Below, one piece after another: positions 8,819 through 17,580 of a stretch of DNA of 64,000 nt. Both the position numbers and the translations under genes were made by a program. Positions within the stretch are counted from its first letter, which is position 1, and every line of letters begins with the position of its first letter. Source of the DNA: Microbacterium aoyamense (GTDB lineage: Bacteria; Actinomycetota; Actinomycetes; Actinomycetales; Microbacteriaceae); the NCBI RefSeq assembly GCF_023155855.1, contig NZ_JAKNUT010000009.1, positions 80,053 through 144,052 of the forward strand, in the 5' to 3' direction. The notes below the pieces were generated by a model. It had not been told where the DNA came from. It was given only the letters and a program-made list of their open reading frames with translations, and ran no database searches.

Positions 8819-9916
8819 TCACTCCTCGAGGCTAGCGTCGGCCACGGCATCCGCGATCGCGCGCGTGAGCGACGACGTCGTGCCGCCGCCGCCGACGTCG
8901 GGGGTGAGGATGCCGGGCTCGGCGCGCTCGAGCACCGTGTCGATCGCGGCCAGGATCGCCGACGATGCGTCGGGATGCCCGAGGTGGTCGAGCATCATCG
9001 CACCGCACCAGATCTGACCGATGGGGTTCGCGATCCCCTTCCCCGCGATGTCGGGCGCTGACCCGTGGACGGGCTCGAACAGACTCGGGAAGAGTCCGTC
9101 GGGGTTGATGTTCGCGCTCGGCGCGACCGCGATCGTGCCGGTGCACGCCGGTCCGAGGTCGGAGAGGATGTCCCCGAAGAGATTGCTCGCGACCACGACG
9201 TCGAACCAGTCGGGGTGCAGGACGAAGTTCGCCGCGAGGATGTCGATGTGGAACTGGTCGCGCTCGACCTCCGGGAACTGCTCGCCCATCGCAGCGAACC
9301 GCTCGTCCCAGTACGGCATCGAGATCGTGATGCCGTTGCTCTTGGTGGCCGAGGTGATCTTGCGGCGCTCGCGTCGCGAGGCGAGCTCGAACGCATACCG
9401 CAGAACGCGGTCGACACCCGTCCGGGTCATGACGGTCTGCTGCACGACGACTTCGCGGTCGGTGTCATGGAAGATCTTGCCGCCGATGGACGAGTACTCG
9501 CCCTCCGTGTTCTCACGGACGACCACGAAGTCGATGTCGCCGGGGGCACGACCGACGAGAGGGCTCGGGATGCCGGGCAGCAACCGGCACGGTCTGAGGC
9601 TGATGTACTGGTCGAACCGGCGCCGGAACTGGATGAGGCTCCCCCACAGCGAGACGTGGTCGGGCACGACGTCGGGCCAGCCGACGGCTCCGAAGTAGAT
9701 CGCATCGAACCCGCGCAGTGTCTCGAACCAGTCATCCGGCAGCATCGTGCCGTGAGCGAGCCAGTAGTCCGCAGATGCGAAGTCGAAGTGCTCGTACTCG
9801 AGCGGGACGTCGAAGCGCGCGGCCGCGGCATCCAGCACCTGCAGACCTGCAGGCACGACTTCCTTGCCGATGCCGTCTCCGGGGATCACCGCGATCCGAT
9901 GGGGTCTGATGCTCAC
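8819..9916 (-). CDS. tartrate/D-malate-type dehydrogenase (isopropylmalate dehydrogenase family)
   Basis: A 365-residue beta-decarboxylating dehydrogenase. RIAVIPGDGIGKEVVPAG at the N terminus, VVRENTEGEYSSIGG around residue 140, the catalytic Lys in ATKSNGI and the metal Asp residues in SNLFGDILSDLG are all present. The sequence resembles tartrate dehydrogenase/D-malate decarboxylating enzymes (TtuC/DmlA) more than LeuB. It oxidises a 2-hydroxy diacid with NAD and Mg or Mn. The GTG start overlaps the stop of the ATPase gene by four bases (translational coupling), so a diacid or its conjugate is likely released from whatever the ABC importer brings in. Confidence 0.82.
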   Translation of the reverse strand: MSIRPHRIAVIPGDGIGKEVVPAGLQVLDAAAARFDVPLEYEHFDFASADYWLAHGTMLPDDWFETLRGFDAIYFGAVGWPDVVPDHVSLWGSLIQFRRRFDQYISLRPCRLLPGIPSPLVGRAPGDIDFVVVRENTEGEYSSIGGKIFHDTDREVVVQQTVMTRTGVDRVLRYAFELASRRERRKITSATKSNGITISMPYWDERFAAMGEQFPEVERDQFHIDILAANFVLHPDWFDVVVASNLFGDILSDLGPACTGTIAVAPSANINPDGLFPSLFEPVHGSAPDIAGKGIANPIGQIWCGAMMLDHLGHPDASSAILAAIDTVLERAEPGILTPDVGGGGTTSSLTRAIADAVADASLEE

Positions 9917-10896
9917 ACCACGTTCCTCTCGGCGGGGTAGTGACACGCGACGCGATGACCGTCGCCGCGGTCGATGAGCCCGGGCACTTCGGCCGCGCAC
10001 AGGTCGGTGGCCTTCCAGCAGCGCGTGCGGAACCGGCAGCCGGACGGCGGCGACACGGGGCTCGGCACGTCACCGGTCAGCACGATGCGTTCGCGCGCAC
10101 GCTCGATGCGCGGGTCGGGCACGGGGATCGCTGAGAGGAGCGCCTGCGTGTACGGATGCATCGGGCGCTCGTACAGCAGATCGACCGGCGCCTCCTCGAT
10201 CAGTCGGCCCAAGTACATCACCCCGACGCGGTCGCTGAGGTGCCGCACGACCGAAAGATCGTGGGCGATGAAGAGGTAGGTGAGCCCGAGGTCGCGCTGC
10301 AGGTCGTCGAGCAGGTTCAGGACGCCGGCCTGCACGCTGACGTCGAGTGCACTGACCGGCTCGTCGAGCACGATGACCTCGGGCTCGACGGCGAGCGCTC
10401 GGGCGATTCCGATGCGCTGCCGCTGCCCGCCCGAGAACTCGTGCGGGTATCGGTCCGCGTGCGCGGGGTTCAGGCCGACCATCTCGAGCAGCTCGAGCAC
10501 GCGGGCGGAGTGGCTGCGTCGGTGCAGTCCGTGGATCGCGAGGGGCTCGGCGAGCGTGTCGCGCACCGACTTGCGCGGATTGAGCGACGCGTACGGATCC
10601 TGGAAGACGAACTGGATGCGGCGGCGCAGCCCGCGCAGGCGCGCGCCGTGCACCCGTGTGATGTCTGCGTCGTCGAGGCGGATCGTCCCCGCCGTCGAGG
10701 ACTGCAGCTTGGCGACGGTACGACCGAGGGAGGACTTGCCGCATCCCGATTCGCCCACGAGTCCGAACGTCGTCCCGCCCGCGACGGAGAGGCTCACGTC
10801 CGAGACGGCGTGCACGATCTCGCGGCTCTTGCGGAAGAGCCCTCCGCCGACCGGATACTCCTTGACGAGGCCGTCGACCGTCAGTGACGTGCTCAT
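9913..10896 (-). CDS. oligopeptide/dipeptide ABC transporter ATPase (OppF/DppF type)
   Basis: A 327-residue ABC ATPase. Walker A GESGCGKSS near residue 45, signature FSGGQRQRIGIARAL, Walker B VIVLDEPVSALDVSVQ and the H-loop FIAHDLSVV are intact. The C-terminal extension with CRFRTRCWKATDLC carries the cysteines typical of the oligopeptide-type C-terminal domain that can hold an iron-sulfur cluster. It hydrolyses ATP together with the preceding ATPase to energise the two permeases. Start ATG 10896 overlaps the preceding gene by four bases. Confidence 0.93.
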   Translation of the reverse strand: MSTSLTVDGLVKEYPVGGGLFRKSREIVHAVSDVSLSVAGGTTFGLVGESGCGKSSLGRTVAKLQSSTAGTIRLDDADITRVHGARLRGLRRRIQFVFQDPYASLNPRKSVRDTLAEPLAIHGLHRRSHSARVLELLEMVGLNPAHADRYPHEFSGGQRQRIGIARALAVEPEVIVLDEPVSALDVSVQAGVLNLLDDLQRDLGLTYLFIAHDLSVVRHLSDRVGVMYLGRLIEEAPVDLLYERPMHPYTQALLSAIPVPDPRIERARERIVLTGDVPSPVSPPSGCRFRTRCWKATDLCAAEVPGLIDRGDGHRVACHYPAERNVV

Positions 10897-11897
10897 TCCG
10901 CATCCTCCCGCCACTCGCCGACGCGCACGCAGCTCACGGTGTGAGTGCCCCCGACGTTCACCGGCGGCGGAACCACCGAATCGCAGCGCCCCGCGACGGC
11001 ATGCGCGCAGCGCGGTGCGAAGCGGCATCCCTGCGGCCACTTCGTCGCCACCGGCGGCTGCCCGGGGATCTGGTACAGCCGCTCGTCTCGCGAGGAGCGC
11101 TGGTCGAGTCGCGGCATCGAGGCGAGCAGCCCCGCCGTATACGGGTGACCCGTTTCGTAGAACAGCGGATCGACATCGGCCGCCTCGACGACACCGCCGG
11201 CGTACATCACGAGGACACGGTCCGCGATGCCCGCGACGACGCCGAGATCATGCGTGATCACGACCACCGTCGTGCCCGTCCGACGCTGCACATCGCGCAG
11301 CACTTCGAGCACCTGGGCCTGCACCGTCACGTCGAGCGCGGTCGTCGGCTCGTCCGCGATCAGCAGGTCGGGTTCGTTCGCGATGCTCATCGCGATCATG
11401 ACGCGCTGGCGCATTCCTCCCGAGAACTCGTGCGGATACCGCTCGATGCGCTTCTCGGGGGCGGGGATGCCGACGAGCTCGAGCAGCTCGATGGCCCGAG
11501 CGCGACGCTGCGTCTTCGTGGTCTCGGGACGGTGGACGCGCACGGCCTCGATGAGCTGCTCGCCCACCGTCGCGACGGGGTTCAGCGCCGTCAGCGCGTC
11601 TTGGAAGACGATCGCGACGTCATTGCCGCGGATCTCGCGCAGTTCGTCATCCGAGAGTCCGATGAGCTCTCGCCCGCGCAGGCGGATCGAGCCCGTGACG
11701 ACGGCGCGCTTGGGAAGGATGCCCATGATCGCCATTGCGGTCATCGACTTGCCCGACCCGGACTCTCCGACGATGCCCAGCGTCTCACCGGTGCGCAGAG
11801 TGAACGAGACGTCCTCGATCGTGCGCGCCGTCCCGGCGTCCGAGGGGAACGAGACCGACAGGTTCTCGACTTCCAGCAGTGGTGCGCCGTCGTTCAC
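10893..11897 (-). CDS. oligopeptide/dipeptide ABC transporter ATPase (OppD/DppD type)
   Basis: A 334-residue partner ATPase with Walker A GESGSGKSM, signature FSGGMRQRVMIAMSI, Walker B LLIADEPTTALDVTVQ and H-loop VITHDLGVV. The C terminus has the usual cysteine cluster (CRFAPRCAHAVAGRC). The GTG at 11897 follows GGGAAG at normal distance and overlaps the permease gene by four bases; the open frame upstream is the shadow of that permease. Works as a heterodimer with the next ATPase. Confidence 0.93.
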   Translation of the reverse strand: MNDGAPLLEVENLSVSFPSDAGTARTIEDVSFTLRTGETLGIVGESGSGKSMTAMAIMGILPKRAVVTGSIRLRGRELIGLSDDELREIRGNDVAIVFQDALTALNPVATVGEQLIEAVRVHRPETTKTQRRARAIELLELVGIPAPEKRIERYPHEFSGGMRQRVMIAMSIANEPDLLIADEPTTALDVTVQAQVLEVLRDVQRRTGTTVVVITHDLGVVAGIADRVLVMYAGGVVEAADVDPLFYETGHPYTAGLLASMPRLDQRSSRDERLYQIPGQPPVATKWPQGCRFAPRCAHAVAGRCDSVVPPPVNVGGTHTVSCVRVGEWREDAE

Positions 11898-12796
11898 AGG
11901 TTCTTCCCTTGCGGGTCGAGGGCGTCGCGGAGTCCGTCGCCGATGAAGTTGACGCACAGCACGGTCACCAGGATGAACAGGCCGGGGAAGTAGAGGAGGT
12001 ACACCTGAGGCGTGCCGACGTAGCCGGCCGCCTGGCTGAGCATGGAGCCCCAACTGGTCTGGGGCGACTGCACACCGAACCCGAGGAAGCTCAGAGTCGA
12101 CTCCGCGATGATCGCGGATGCGACCGCGAGGCTCATCGCGACGGCGATCACGCCCGCGAGGTTCGGCAGCAGGTGCGACAGGATGATCCGGGCGTTGGAC
12201 GCACCGATGCCGCGGGCGGCTTCGACGAAGTCCTTCTCGCGCAGCGAGAGGACCTGAGCACGCACGACGCGAGCGATGTACGTCCAGCCGAGTGCCGTGA
12301 GGGCGAAGACGATCGTCGTGGGCGAGGGGCCGAGCCCTTGCACGATCACGGCCAGGAGCGCGATCGCCGGAACAATCAGGAAGAGGTCGGTGATGCGCAT
12401 GACGAGTTCACCGATCCAACCGCCCGCGTACCCGGCGATGGCACCCAGGGCCGTGCCCACGAGCGTCGCGAGCAGCGCGACGAACAGACCGATCGCAAGG
12501 GAGACCTGCCCGGCGAAGAGGATCTCGCTCAGATAGTCGCGGCCGAGCTCGTCCGTGCCGAGCCAGTGCTCCGCCGAGGGGGCGGTCGGCCCGAGGAGGA
12601 GGTCCTGCTGACCCTGCGGATACGGTGCGATCCAGGGCGCGCCGAAGCACACCACGATGAGCAGCAGGAGGATGATCAGGCTCACGAGCGCGAGCCGATG
12701 ATGGATGAAGCGACGGATCAGCTGGCGGGTCGAGCCTCCTGAGACCGGCTGCTCGGCGAGGAGTTCCTCGGTGCCGGTGAGTCCCGCGCCGCTCAT
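11894..12796 (-). CDS. peptide/nickel-type ABC transporter permease (DppC type)
   Basis: A 300-residue inner-membrane permease with an N-terminal cytoplasmic segment, one anchoring helix (LALVSLIILLLLIVVCFGAP), then five helices of the BPD permease domain. The EAA-type coupling loop EAARGIGASNARIILSHLLP lies near residue 195. ATG at 12796 overlaps the DppB-type gene by four bases. Forms the heterodimeric translocation channel with it. Confidence 0.92.
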   Translation of the reverse strand: MSGAGLTGTEELLAEQPVSGGSTRQLIRRFIHHRLALVSLIILLLLIVVCFGAPWIAPYPQGQQDLLLGPTAPSAEHWLGTDELGRDYLSEILFAGQVSLAIGLFVALLATLVGTALGAIAGYAGGWIGELVMRITDLFLIVPAIALLAVIVQGLGPSPTTIVFALTALGWTYIARVVRAQVLSLREKDFVEAARGIGASNARIILSHLLPNLAGVIAVAMSLAVASAIIAESTLSFLGFGVQSPQTSWGSMLSQAAGYVGTPQVYLLYFPGLFILVTVLCVNFIGDGLRDALDPQGKNL

Positions 12797-13758
12797 GACA
12801 GCCTCACTCTCGGGTCGAGGACCGCATAGCCGATGTCGGCGACGAGGTTGCACAGCACGACCGCCACGGCGACGACGATCATCCACGGCAGCAGGACGAA
12901 CACGTCACCGGCGACGAGAGACTGCAGGAAGAGCCTCCCCATCCCGGGGATCGCGAAGATCTGCTCCGTCACGACGAGCCCGCCGATGAGGATCGCGGCA
13001 TCCAGCGCGACGACCGTCACGAAGGGCGCGAGCGAGTTGCGCACGGCGTGGCGCCAGATGATCCGCCGCCGCGGCACCCCTTTCGCCCGCGCCGTGCGCA
13101 CGTAGTCACTCGAGAGCGAGTCGAGCATCGCGGCGCGGCCGAAGCGGCTCCACGACGCGACGAGCGCGATCATGAGCGCGGCGACCGGGAGGACGAGATG
13201 TCGGACGTAGTCGAGGACGCCCACCTCCGACACGGGCGGCAGTCCGATGAAGAAGAGCGGCGGCTCGTCGAGACCGAACGTCTCCTTCGGCCAGACCGCG
13301 AGCGCCTGGATCAGGATGAGACCGAACCAGAACGCCGGCATCGCGATGCCGATGTACGACGCGCCCGTGAAGATCTGGTCGCCCGCCGAGTACTGCCGCA
13401 CGGCAGAGTAGACGCTGATCCCGCCGGCGACGAGGACGGCCACCACGAGCCCCCAGAAGGCGAGCTGCAGCGTGGGCCACAGCGCGTCACCGATGAGCGG
13501 CAGGACCGGGGTGCCCGTGCGCGAGCTGACACCCCAGTCCCCCGTGACGAAAGCCTTGAGCCAGAGGAAGTACTGCTCGAAGATCGATCGATCGAGGCCG
13601 AGTCGCTCGATCTCGCGCTGCAGCGCCGTCGGATCGGTCGTCTGCCGCAGCTTCGCGAGCGGGTCGAACGTCGAGCGGACGGCCCAGAAGAGGATGAAGG
13701 ATGCGACCAGGATCACCGGAAGCGAGTACAGCACCCGCCGCGCGATGAAGCTGAACAC
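12793..13758 (-). CDS. peptide/nickel-type ABC transporter permease (DppB type)
   Basis: A 321-residue permease. The N terminus FSFIARRVLYSLPVILVASF followed by a periplasm-facing region (SIFEQYFLWLKAFVTGDWG) and the coupling loop VRTARAKGVPRRRIIWRHAV near residue 225 are characteristic of DppB/OppB. GTG 13758 is preceded by CAGGAG about 8 bases upstream, which settles the start; the gene begins 25 bases after the binding-protein stop. Confidence 0.92.
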   Translation of the reverse strand: MFSFIARRVLYSLPVILVASFILFWAVRSTFDPLAKLRQTTDPTALQREIERLGLDRSIFEQYFLWLKAFVTGDWGVSSRTGTPVLPLIGDALWPTLQLAFWGLVVAVLVAGGISVYSAVRQYSAGDQIFTGASYIGIAMPAFWFGLILIQALAVWPKETFGLDEPPLFFIGLPPVSEVGVLDYVRHLVLPVAALMIALVASWSRFGRAAMLDSLSSDYVRTARAKGVPRRRIIWRHAVRNSLAPFVTVVALDAAILIGGLVVTEQIFAIPGMGRLFLQSLVAGDVFVLLPWMIVVAVAVVLCNLVADIGYAVLDPRVRLS

Positions 13759-13783
13759 GTCTGTCTCCTGAGCCCTGCCGCGG

Positions 13784-15460
13784 TCAGCCCGCGATGCCCC
13801 ACGCGGCGAGGTTCCAGAACGGCCCCTCGATCGGGTTGATCTCGAGCGGTCCGCCGATCTTGTCACTCCACAGCAGCACGAGCGGCACCGTGTCGATCGG
13901 CAGCGACGGGACGTTCTCGGCGATCACGGCATCCGCCTCGTGGGCGATCTCGACGCGCTTGTCGACGTCGAGCTCGGTGTCGACCGCCGAGAGCAGCGGG
14001 TCGAGCTCGGGGATCGAGACGCGGTAGAAGTTGATGCCGGAGTACCCGTTGTCGGCTGACGGGATGTTGGACGAGAGGAACGACGAGCTCAGCGTCGGGT
14101 CCGGGAAGGTGTCGACGATCGCCCACAGGCCCGACTGGAAGTCGCCTTCGGGCGCCACCGTGCCGAACAGATCGGCCGGCGTGACGGAGTTGATCGTCAT
14201 CTCGAATCCGGCCTCCGCGAGCTGCGACTGGAGCACCTGCGTCATGAGGTCGCGCCGTTTGTTGCCGGCGAGCGTCTCCATCGAGAAGCTCGCGGTCTTG
14301 CCGCCCTTCTCCCACACGTCGTCGGAGTTCTTGGTCCAGCCGTCATCCTCCATCAGCTCCGTGACCTTGTCGAGGTCGAGGGTGTACTGCGAGAAGTCGT
14401 CGGCGCCGTACGCCCCGACGATCGGCGTGTTGAAGCTCTGCTGCGGCTCGTCGACGCCGAGCGCTCCGAACATCCGCTCCACGACCGCCTGGCGGTCGAT
14501 CGAGTACGCGACGGCCTGGCGCACAGCCTTCGAGTCGAACGGGAAGGCCTCGTTGTTGAACCAGACCGCCTCGAGCGACGCGCTGCGCGGATCGACCTGC
14601 GAGTTGATGCCGGGCAGCCCCGCATCGATCTGGCTGATCGCGTCGAGCTGCGGCGACGGGTAGAGCACGTCCACCTGACCGCTCTTGAGCGCCTGGAACG
14701 CGGCCGTCGTGTCCGGCAGGAACAGGTAGGTCACCTTGTCGAGGTTCGGCGTGTCTCCCCAGTAGTTCTCGTTGGGGACGAGCGTGGCCGACGTGCCGCG
14801 ATCCCAGGACTCGATCTTCCACGGCCCCCCGCTCCAGTCGTAGCCGTCGGTCATCGCGGCGGCGCGGTCCTGGCCGTCGAGGATGTGCGCCGGCAGCACG
14901 CCGTACGTGCTGAACAGCGACCGCCATCCGGCGTAGGGGGTGTCGAGCGTCACGATCGCCGTCTTCGGGTCGGTCGTGTCGACCGCGGTGATCCGATCGA
15001 AGCCGGTCTTGTCGAAGATGTCGTCACCGTCGCGGATCTGGAGCGCCGTGTACTCGAAGTCCTTCGAGGTGATGGGCTCGCCGTCGGACCACACGGCGTC
15101 GGGGTTGATCTTGTACGTGATCGTCTGACCCGCGCCGCTGCTCTCGGCCACGGGCTCCTCGGCCATGAGCTCGGACGCGACCGGCGTCCAGACGTCGTCG
15201 ACGAGCCGGGTGTTGAAGACGGTCGGAATCGTCGGCACCTGCATGATGTACGTGCCCCAGATCGACCCGGCGCAGGTGGCGATCCAGTCGACGCAGTCGG
15301 GCTCCTGCTCAGCGCCGATGACGACCTCGCCGCCCTGCGTGACGGGGGCGGGCGACTCGGACTCGGAGCCCGACCCGCCGGCGCTGCAGGCGGTCAAGGC
15401 GAAGACGGTCACGACGGCCGCCGTGACGAGGGTGAGGCTGTGGCGCGAGAACTTCGACAT
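13784..15460 (-). CDS. ABC transporter substrate-binding lipoprotein (SBP family 5)
   Basis: A 558-residue lipoprotein: signal helix and lipobox ALTAC (Cys25), Gly/Ser/Glu-rich linker, then a large family-5 binding protein like those for peptides, nickel or opines. Typical elements are TYKINPDAVWSDGEPITSKD, GPWKIESWDRGTSATLVPN and VRQAVAYSIDRQAVVERMFG. The ATG at 15460 has GGAG eight bases upstream; a GTG three codons earlier is less well placed. It is the first gene of the importer operon and lies downstream of a TetR-type operator, so expression is probably substrate-induced. Ligand not deducible; neighbouring peptidases suggest a peptide or amide conjugate. Confidence 0.9.
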   Translation of the reverse strand: MSKFSRHSLTLVTAAVVTVFALTACSAGGSGSESESPAPVTQGGEVVIGAEQEPDCVDWIATCAGSIWGTYIMQVPTIPTVFNTRLVDDVWTPVASELMAEEPVAESSGAGQTITYKINPDAVWSDGEPITSKDFEYTALQIRDGDDIFDKTGFDRITAVDTTDPKTAIVTLDTPYAGWRSLFSTYGVLPAHILDGQDRAAAMTDGYDWSGGPWKIESWDRGTSATLVPNENYWGDTPNLDKVTYLFLPDTTAAFQALKSGQVDVLYPSPQLDAISQIDAGLPGINSQVDPRSASLEAVWFNNEAFPFDSKAVRQAVAYSIDRQAVVERMFGALGVDEPQQSFNTPIVGAYGADDFSQYTLDLDKVTELMEDDGWTKNSDDVWEKGGKTASFSMETLAGNKRRDLMTQVLQSQLAEAGFEMTINSVTPADLFGTVAPEGDFQSGLWAIVDTFPDPTLSSSFLSSNIPSADNGYSGINFYRVSIPELDPLLSAVDTELDVDKRVEIAHEADAVIAENVPSLPIDTVPLVLLWSDKIGGPLEINPIEGPFWNLAAWGIAG

Positions 15461-15520
15461 GGACTTCACTCCGTGATCGTGAGGTTGTGCGACGGTGCGG
15501 TCTACCTGATGCCAAGCGGC

Positions 15521-15560
15521 GGGTGGTCCGACTATAGGGCGGACCGAGAAGGTTTAGCAA
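15521..15560 (-). promoter_or_regulatory. likely promoter of the ABC importer operon
   Basis: On the minus strand TTGCTA (15555-15560) is followed after 18 bases by TATAGT (about 15531-15536), a good -35/-10 pair placing the transcript start near 15525, some 60 bases before the binding-protein ATG. The regulator palindrome at 15567-15585 sits just upstream of the -35 element. Confidence 0.5.
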
Positions 15561-15566
15561 GCGTTA

Positions 15567-15585
15567 TAGTCAACGTTATTGATTA
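15567..15585. promoter_or_regulatory. TetR operator copy A (before ABC importer operon)
   Basis: TAGTCAA-CGTTA-TTGATTA: a 7-5-7 palindrome with one mismatched arm pair. Three further copies of the same pattern occur at 17434, 17489 and 20265, all in front of genes of this locus. This copy overlaps the stop codon of the S9 peptidase gene and lies 7 bases upstream of the importer promoter -35. Confidence 0.65.
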
Positions 15586-17406
15586 GTGATTCCAGCGACG
15601 CCCGGCGAGCGTACGCAGCGCGAGCTCCGTCATCCGTCGCTGGTCGTGTTCCAGGTTCTGCAGACCGGTCGGCTCATGGCCCCCGTCGAAGACGTCCATC
15701 ACGACATCCCCACCCCGGTCGCCGAGCCCGTCGACGAAGCGCTGCACGCCGACGATCGGCGTCCGCGTATCGAGAGCGCCCTGATTGATCCACACAGACG
15801 CCGTGACGTCGTCGAGATAGCTGATCGCCGAGTATCGCTCGACCATCTCCGGCGGCACCCAGGTCGTCCAGACGCTGCGCACCGCGGGATTCATCTCGGC
15901 GATCGCCGCCGACCAATCCGCGACCGCGACGTGCGCGAGCCCGCCCGCGAACAGGTCGGGCAGGCGGCCGACACTGAGGAGCGTCATGTGGCCGCCGAAG
16001 GACGCTCCGGTGATGAAGGTGGATGCCGGATCCCCCAACCCCTGTGCGCGGAGATGCTCGATCGCGGCGGCGACGTCCTCGATCTCACGATCGCCGCCCG
16101 TGCCCCAGAACCCCTCGCGGAACGCCTGCCCGAACGTGACGGAGCCGCGGTAGTTGAGTGCGGCATAGGCGAATCCGGCATCCATCCACGCCTGCGCCGA
16201 GGGACTGTACTCGTCGACCCACACGAGGTTCGGTCCGCCGTGGATGTCGAGCACCGTGCCGAGCGCCTCGCCGTCGGGGCGCCCCACCCACAGCTGTACG
16301 CGCGTCCCGTCCGCACTGGTGACCATCGACGACGCGAGCGGCCGGCCGCCAGGCACTGCCGCGGGCGCGACGAGCTCGGTGAGCCGATCGCCGTCGTCCT
16401 GCAGAATGCTGAGGGGCGTCGCCCAGTCGGAGCGCACGACTCGGATCGCACCGTCCGGCGCGAAGGAGGACGCCCACTGGAAGGGATGCAGATCCGCGAC
16501 GTCGGGATTGGCGAATGCTCCGCCCTCGGCGACGACTCGGACCTCGTCGCTCGCCTCGTGCAGTTCGAGCAGTCGATGGATGCCGTCCTCCACGTGCAGG
16601 GCGAGCACGCGCCCCGAGGACGCGTGCCAGTCGAGCGGGATGACCTCGCCGGAGAGGTCCGCGAGGGCGAAGTCACGGCGCTCCCCCGTCGTGTGATTCC
16701 AGATCGCGGGGCGGGCGAATCCGGTGCGCTCGGTGTTGACGAGGATCCGGGGGTCGTCGGCGACGGCAGAGAACCGGACCCCGCGCACGGGACCCGCGGG
16801 AAGGTCGTCCAGCACCCCGACGACCTCGCCTGACTCCGCCTCGACGACCGTCAGCGCGGCCCGGCGGATGCCGGGATTGTGGTCGGTCGTGTCGACGGAC
16901 ACGAGTGATCCGTCGGGTGAGATCTGGCCGTACCACGCTTCGATGGGGCTGCTGTAGACGGTGCGCGGCGGACCCCAGGGAGCGGCGGGGATCACGAGCA
17001 CATGGAAGCCGTCCTCGTCGACGACGGTGACGACGATCGCACTCCCGTCGTGAGCGGCCTCGAGGCCGCGCAGCACGAACGGCAGCCTGCCGGGGGTCAG
17101 ATCCACGACTCGCTCGCCGTCGACCGACACCGCGACGAGCGTGCCGACCTCGGAGCCGCCGCCGTCGTCGAGATCGATGACCCACTTCGCATCGGGGGTC
17201 AGGATCGCGCCGACCCCGACGGCGAACGGCAGGAGGGCCGAGGGCTCGTCCCCCGCCCGCCAGAGCCGGGCTCGCGAGCCGTCGGGATGATCCTCGATCA
17301 GCAGTGCGACGTCGTCCGGGCCGGCAGCCGGTCGCACCGTGAGAAGGAATGGCGTCTCGAACCGACGGGCGAGAGCGTGATCGAGCTCCGCGGGAATCGC
17401 ATCCAT
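15583..17406 (-). CDS. S9 family serine peptidase (acylaminoacyl/prolyl oligopeptidase type)
   Basis: A 607-residue cytoplasmic enzyme: an N-terminal beta-propeller-like region (about residues 20-360) and a C-terminal alpha/beta-hydrolase domain. The catalytic Ser is in TGASFGGHM near residue 470, the Asp in NQGALDTRTP and the His in DGGHEPTG near the C terminus. The oxyanion segment DIHGGPNLVW is present. Such enzymes release N-terminal blocked or short-peptide units. No signal peptide. ATG at 17406; the promoter region carries operator copy B. Its product set fits processing of what the adjacent peptide importer delivers. Confidence 0.86.
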   Translation of the reverse strand: MDAIPAELDHALARRFETPFLLTVRPAAGPDDVALLIEDHPDGSRARLWRAGDEPSALLPFAVGVGAILTPDAKWVIDLDDGGGSEVGTLVAVSVDGERVVDLTPGRLPFVLRGLEAAHDGSAIVVTVVDEDGFHVLVIPAAPWGPPRTVYSSPIEAWYGQISPDGSLVSVDTTDHNPGIRRAALTVVEAESGEVVGVLDDLPAGPVRGVRFSAVADDPRILVNTERTGFARPAIWNHTTGERRDFALADLSGEVIPLDWHASSGRVLALHVEDGIHRLLELHEASDEVRVVAEGGAFANPDVADLHPFQWASSFAPDGAIRVVRSDWATPLSILQDDGDRLTELVAPAAVPGGRPLASSMVTSADGTRVQLWVGRPDGEALGTVLDIHGGPNLVWVDEYSPSAQAWMDAGFAYAALNYRGSVTFGQAFREGFWGTGGDREIEDVAAAIEHLRAQGLGDPASTFITGASFGGHMTLLSVGRLPDLFAGGLAHVAVADWSAAIAEMNPAVRSVWTTWVPPEMVERYSAISYLDDVTASVWINQGALDTRTPIVGVQRFVDGLGDRGGDVVMDVFDGGHEPTGLQNLEHDQRRMTELALRTLAGRRWNH

Positions 17407-17433
17407 CTGGGACCTCTCAACATGTCGAAGTCA

Positions 17434-17452
17434 TGGTCAGGTGCGTTGACTA
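17434..17452. promoter_or_regulatory. TetR operator copy B (before S9 peptidase)
   Basis: TGGTCAG-GTGCG-TTGACTA: five of seven arm positions agree with the palindrome TAGTCAA-N5-TTGACTA. It lies 28 bases upstream of the peptidase ATG; on the minus strand TATAGT within it could be the -10 element. Confidence 0.55.
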
Positions 17453-17466
17453 TAGCAGTGGCTATA
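17451..17466. promoter_or_regulatory. perfect palindrome in the divergent peptidase/TetR promoter region
   Basis: TATAGC-AGTG-GCTATA is a perfect 6-4-6 inverted repeat abutting operator copy B. It may be a second protein site or the back-to-back -10 elements of the divergent promoters. Confidence 0.4.
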
Positions 17467-17488
17467 CCTCGCCGACACGTGTCGCGGA

Positions 17489-17507
17489 GAATCAAGACCG
17501 TTGACTA
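17489..17507. promoter_or_regulatory. TetR operator copy D (before the tetR-family gene)
   Basis: GAATCAA-GACCG-TTGACTA: five of seven arm positions match. It lies 74 bases before the ATG of the TetR gene, as expected for autoregulation. Confidence 0.5.
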
Positions 17508-17580
17508 CGCTCAAGTCATCGGTGGGCTACGGTGAACACCAGCACCCCCGCTCAGACATCGGACGGAGCACGACGGATCA

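Noticed and set aside
8819..9916. leuB (3-isopropylmalate dehydrogenase)
   Set aside because: Sequence segments and context match tartrate/D-malate dehydrogenases; no other leucine genes are nearby.
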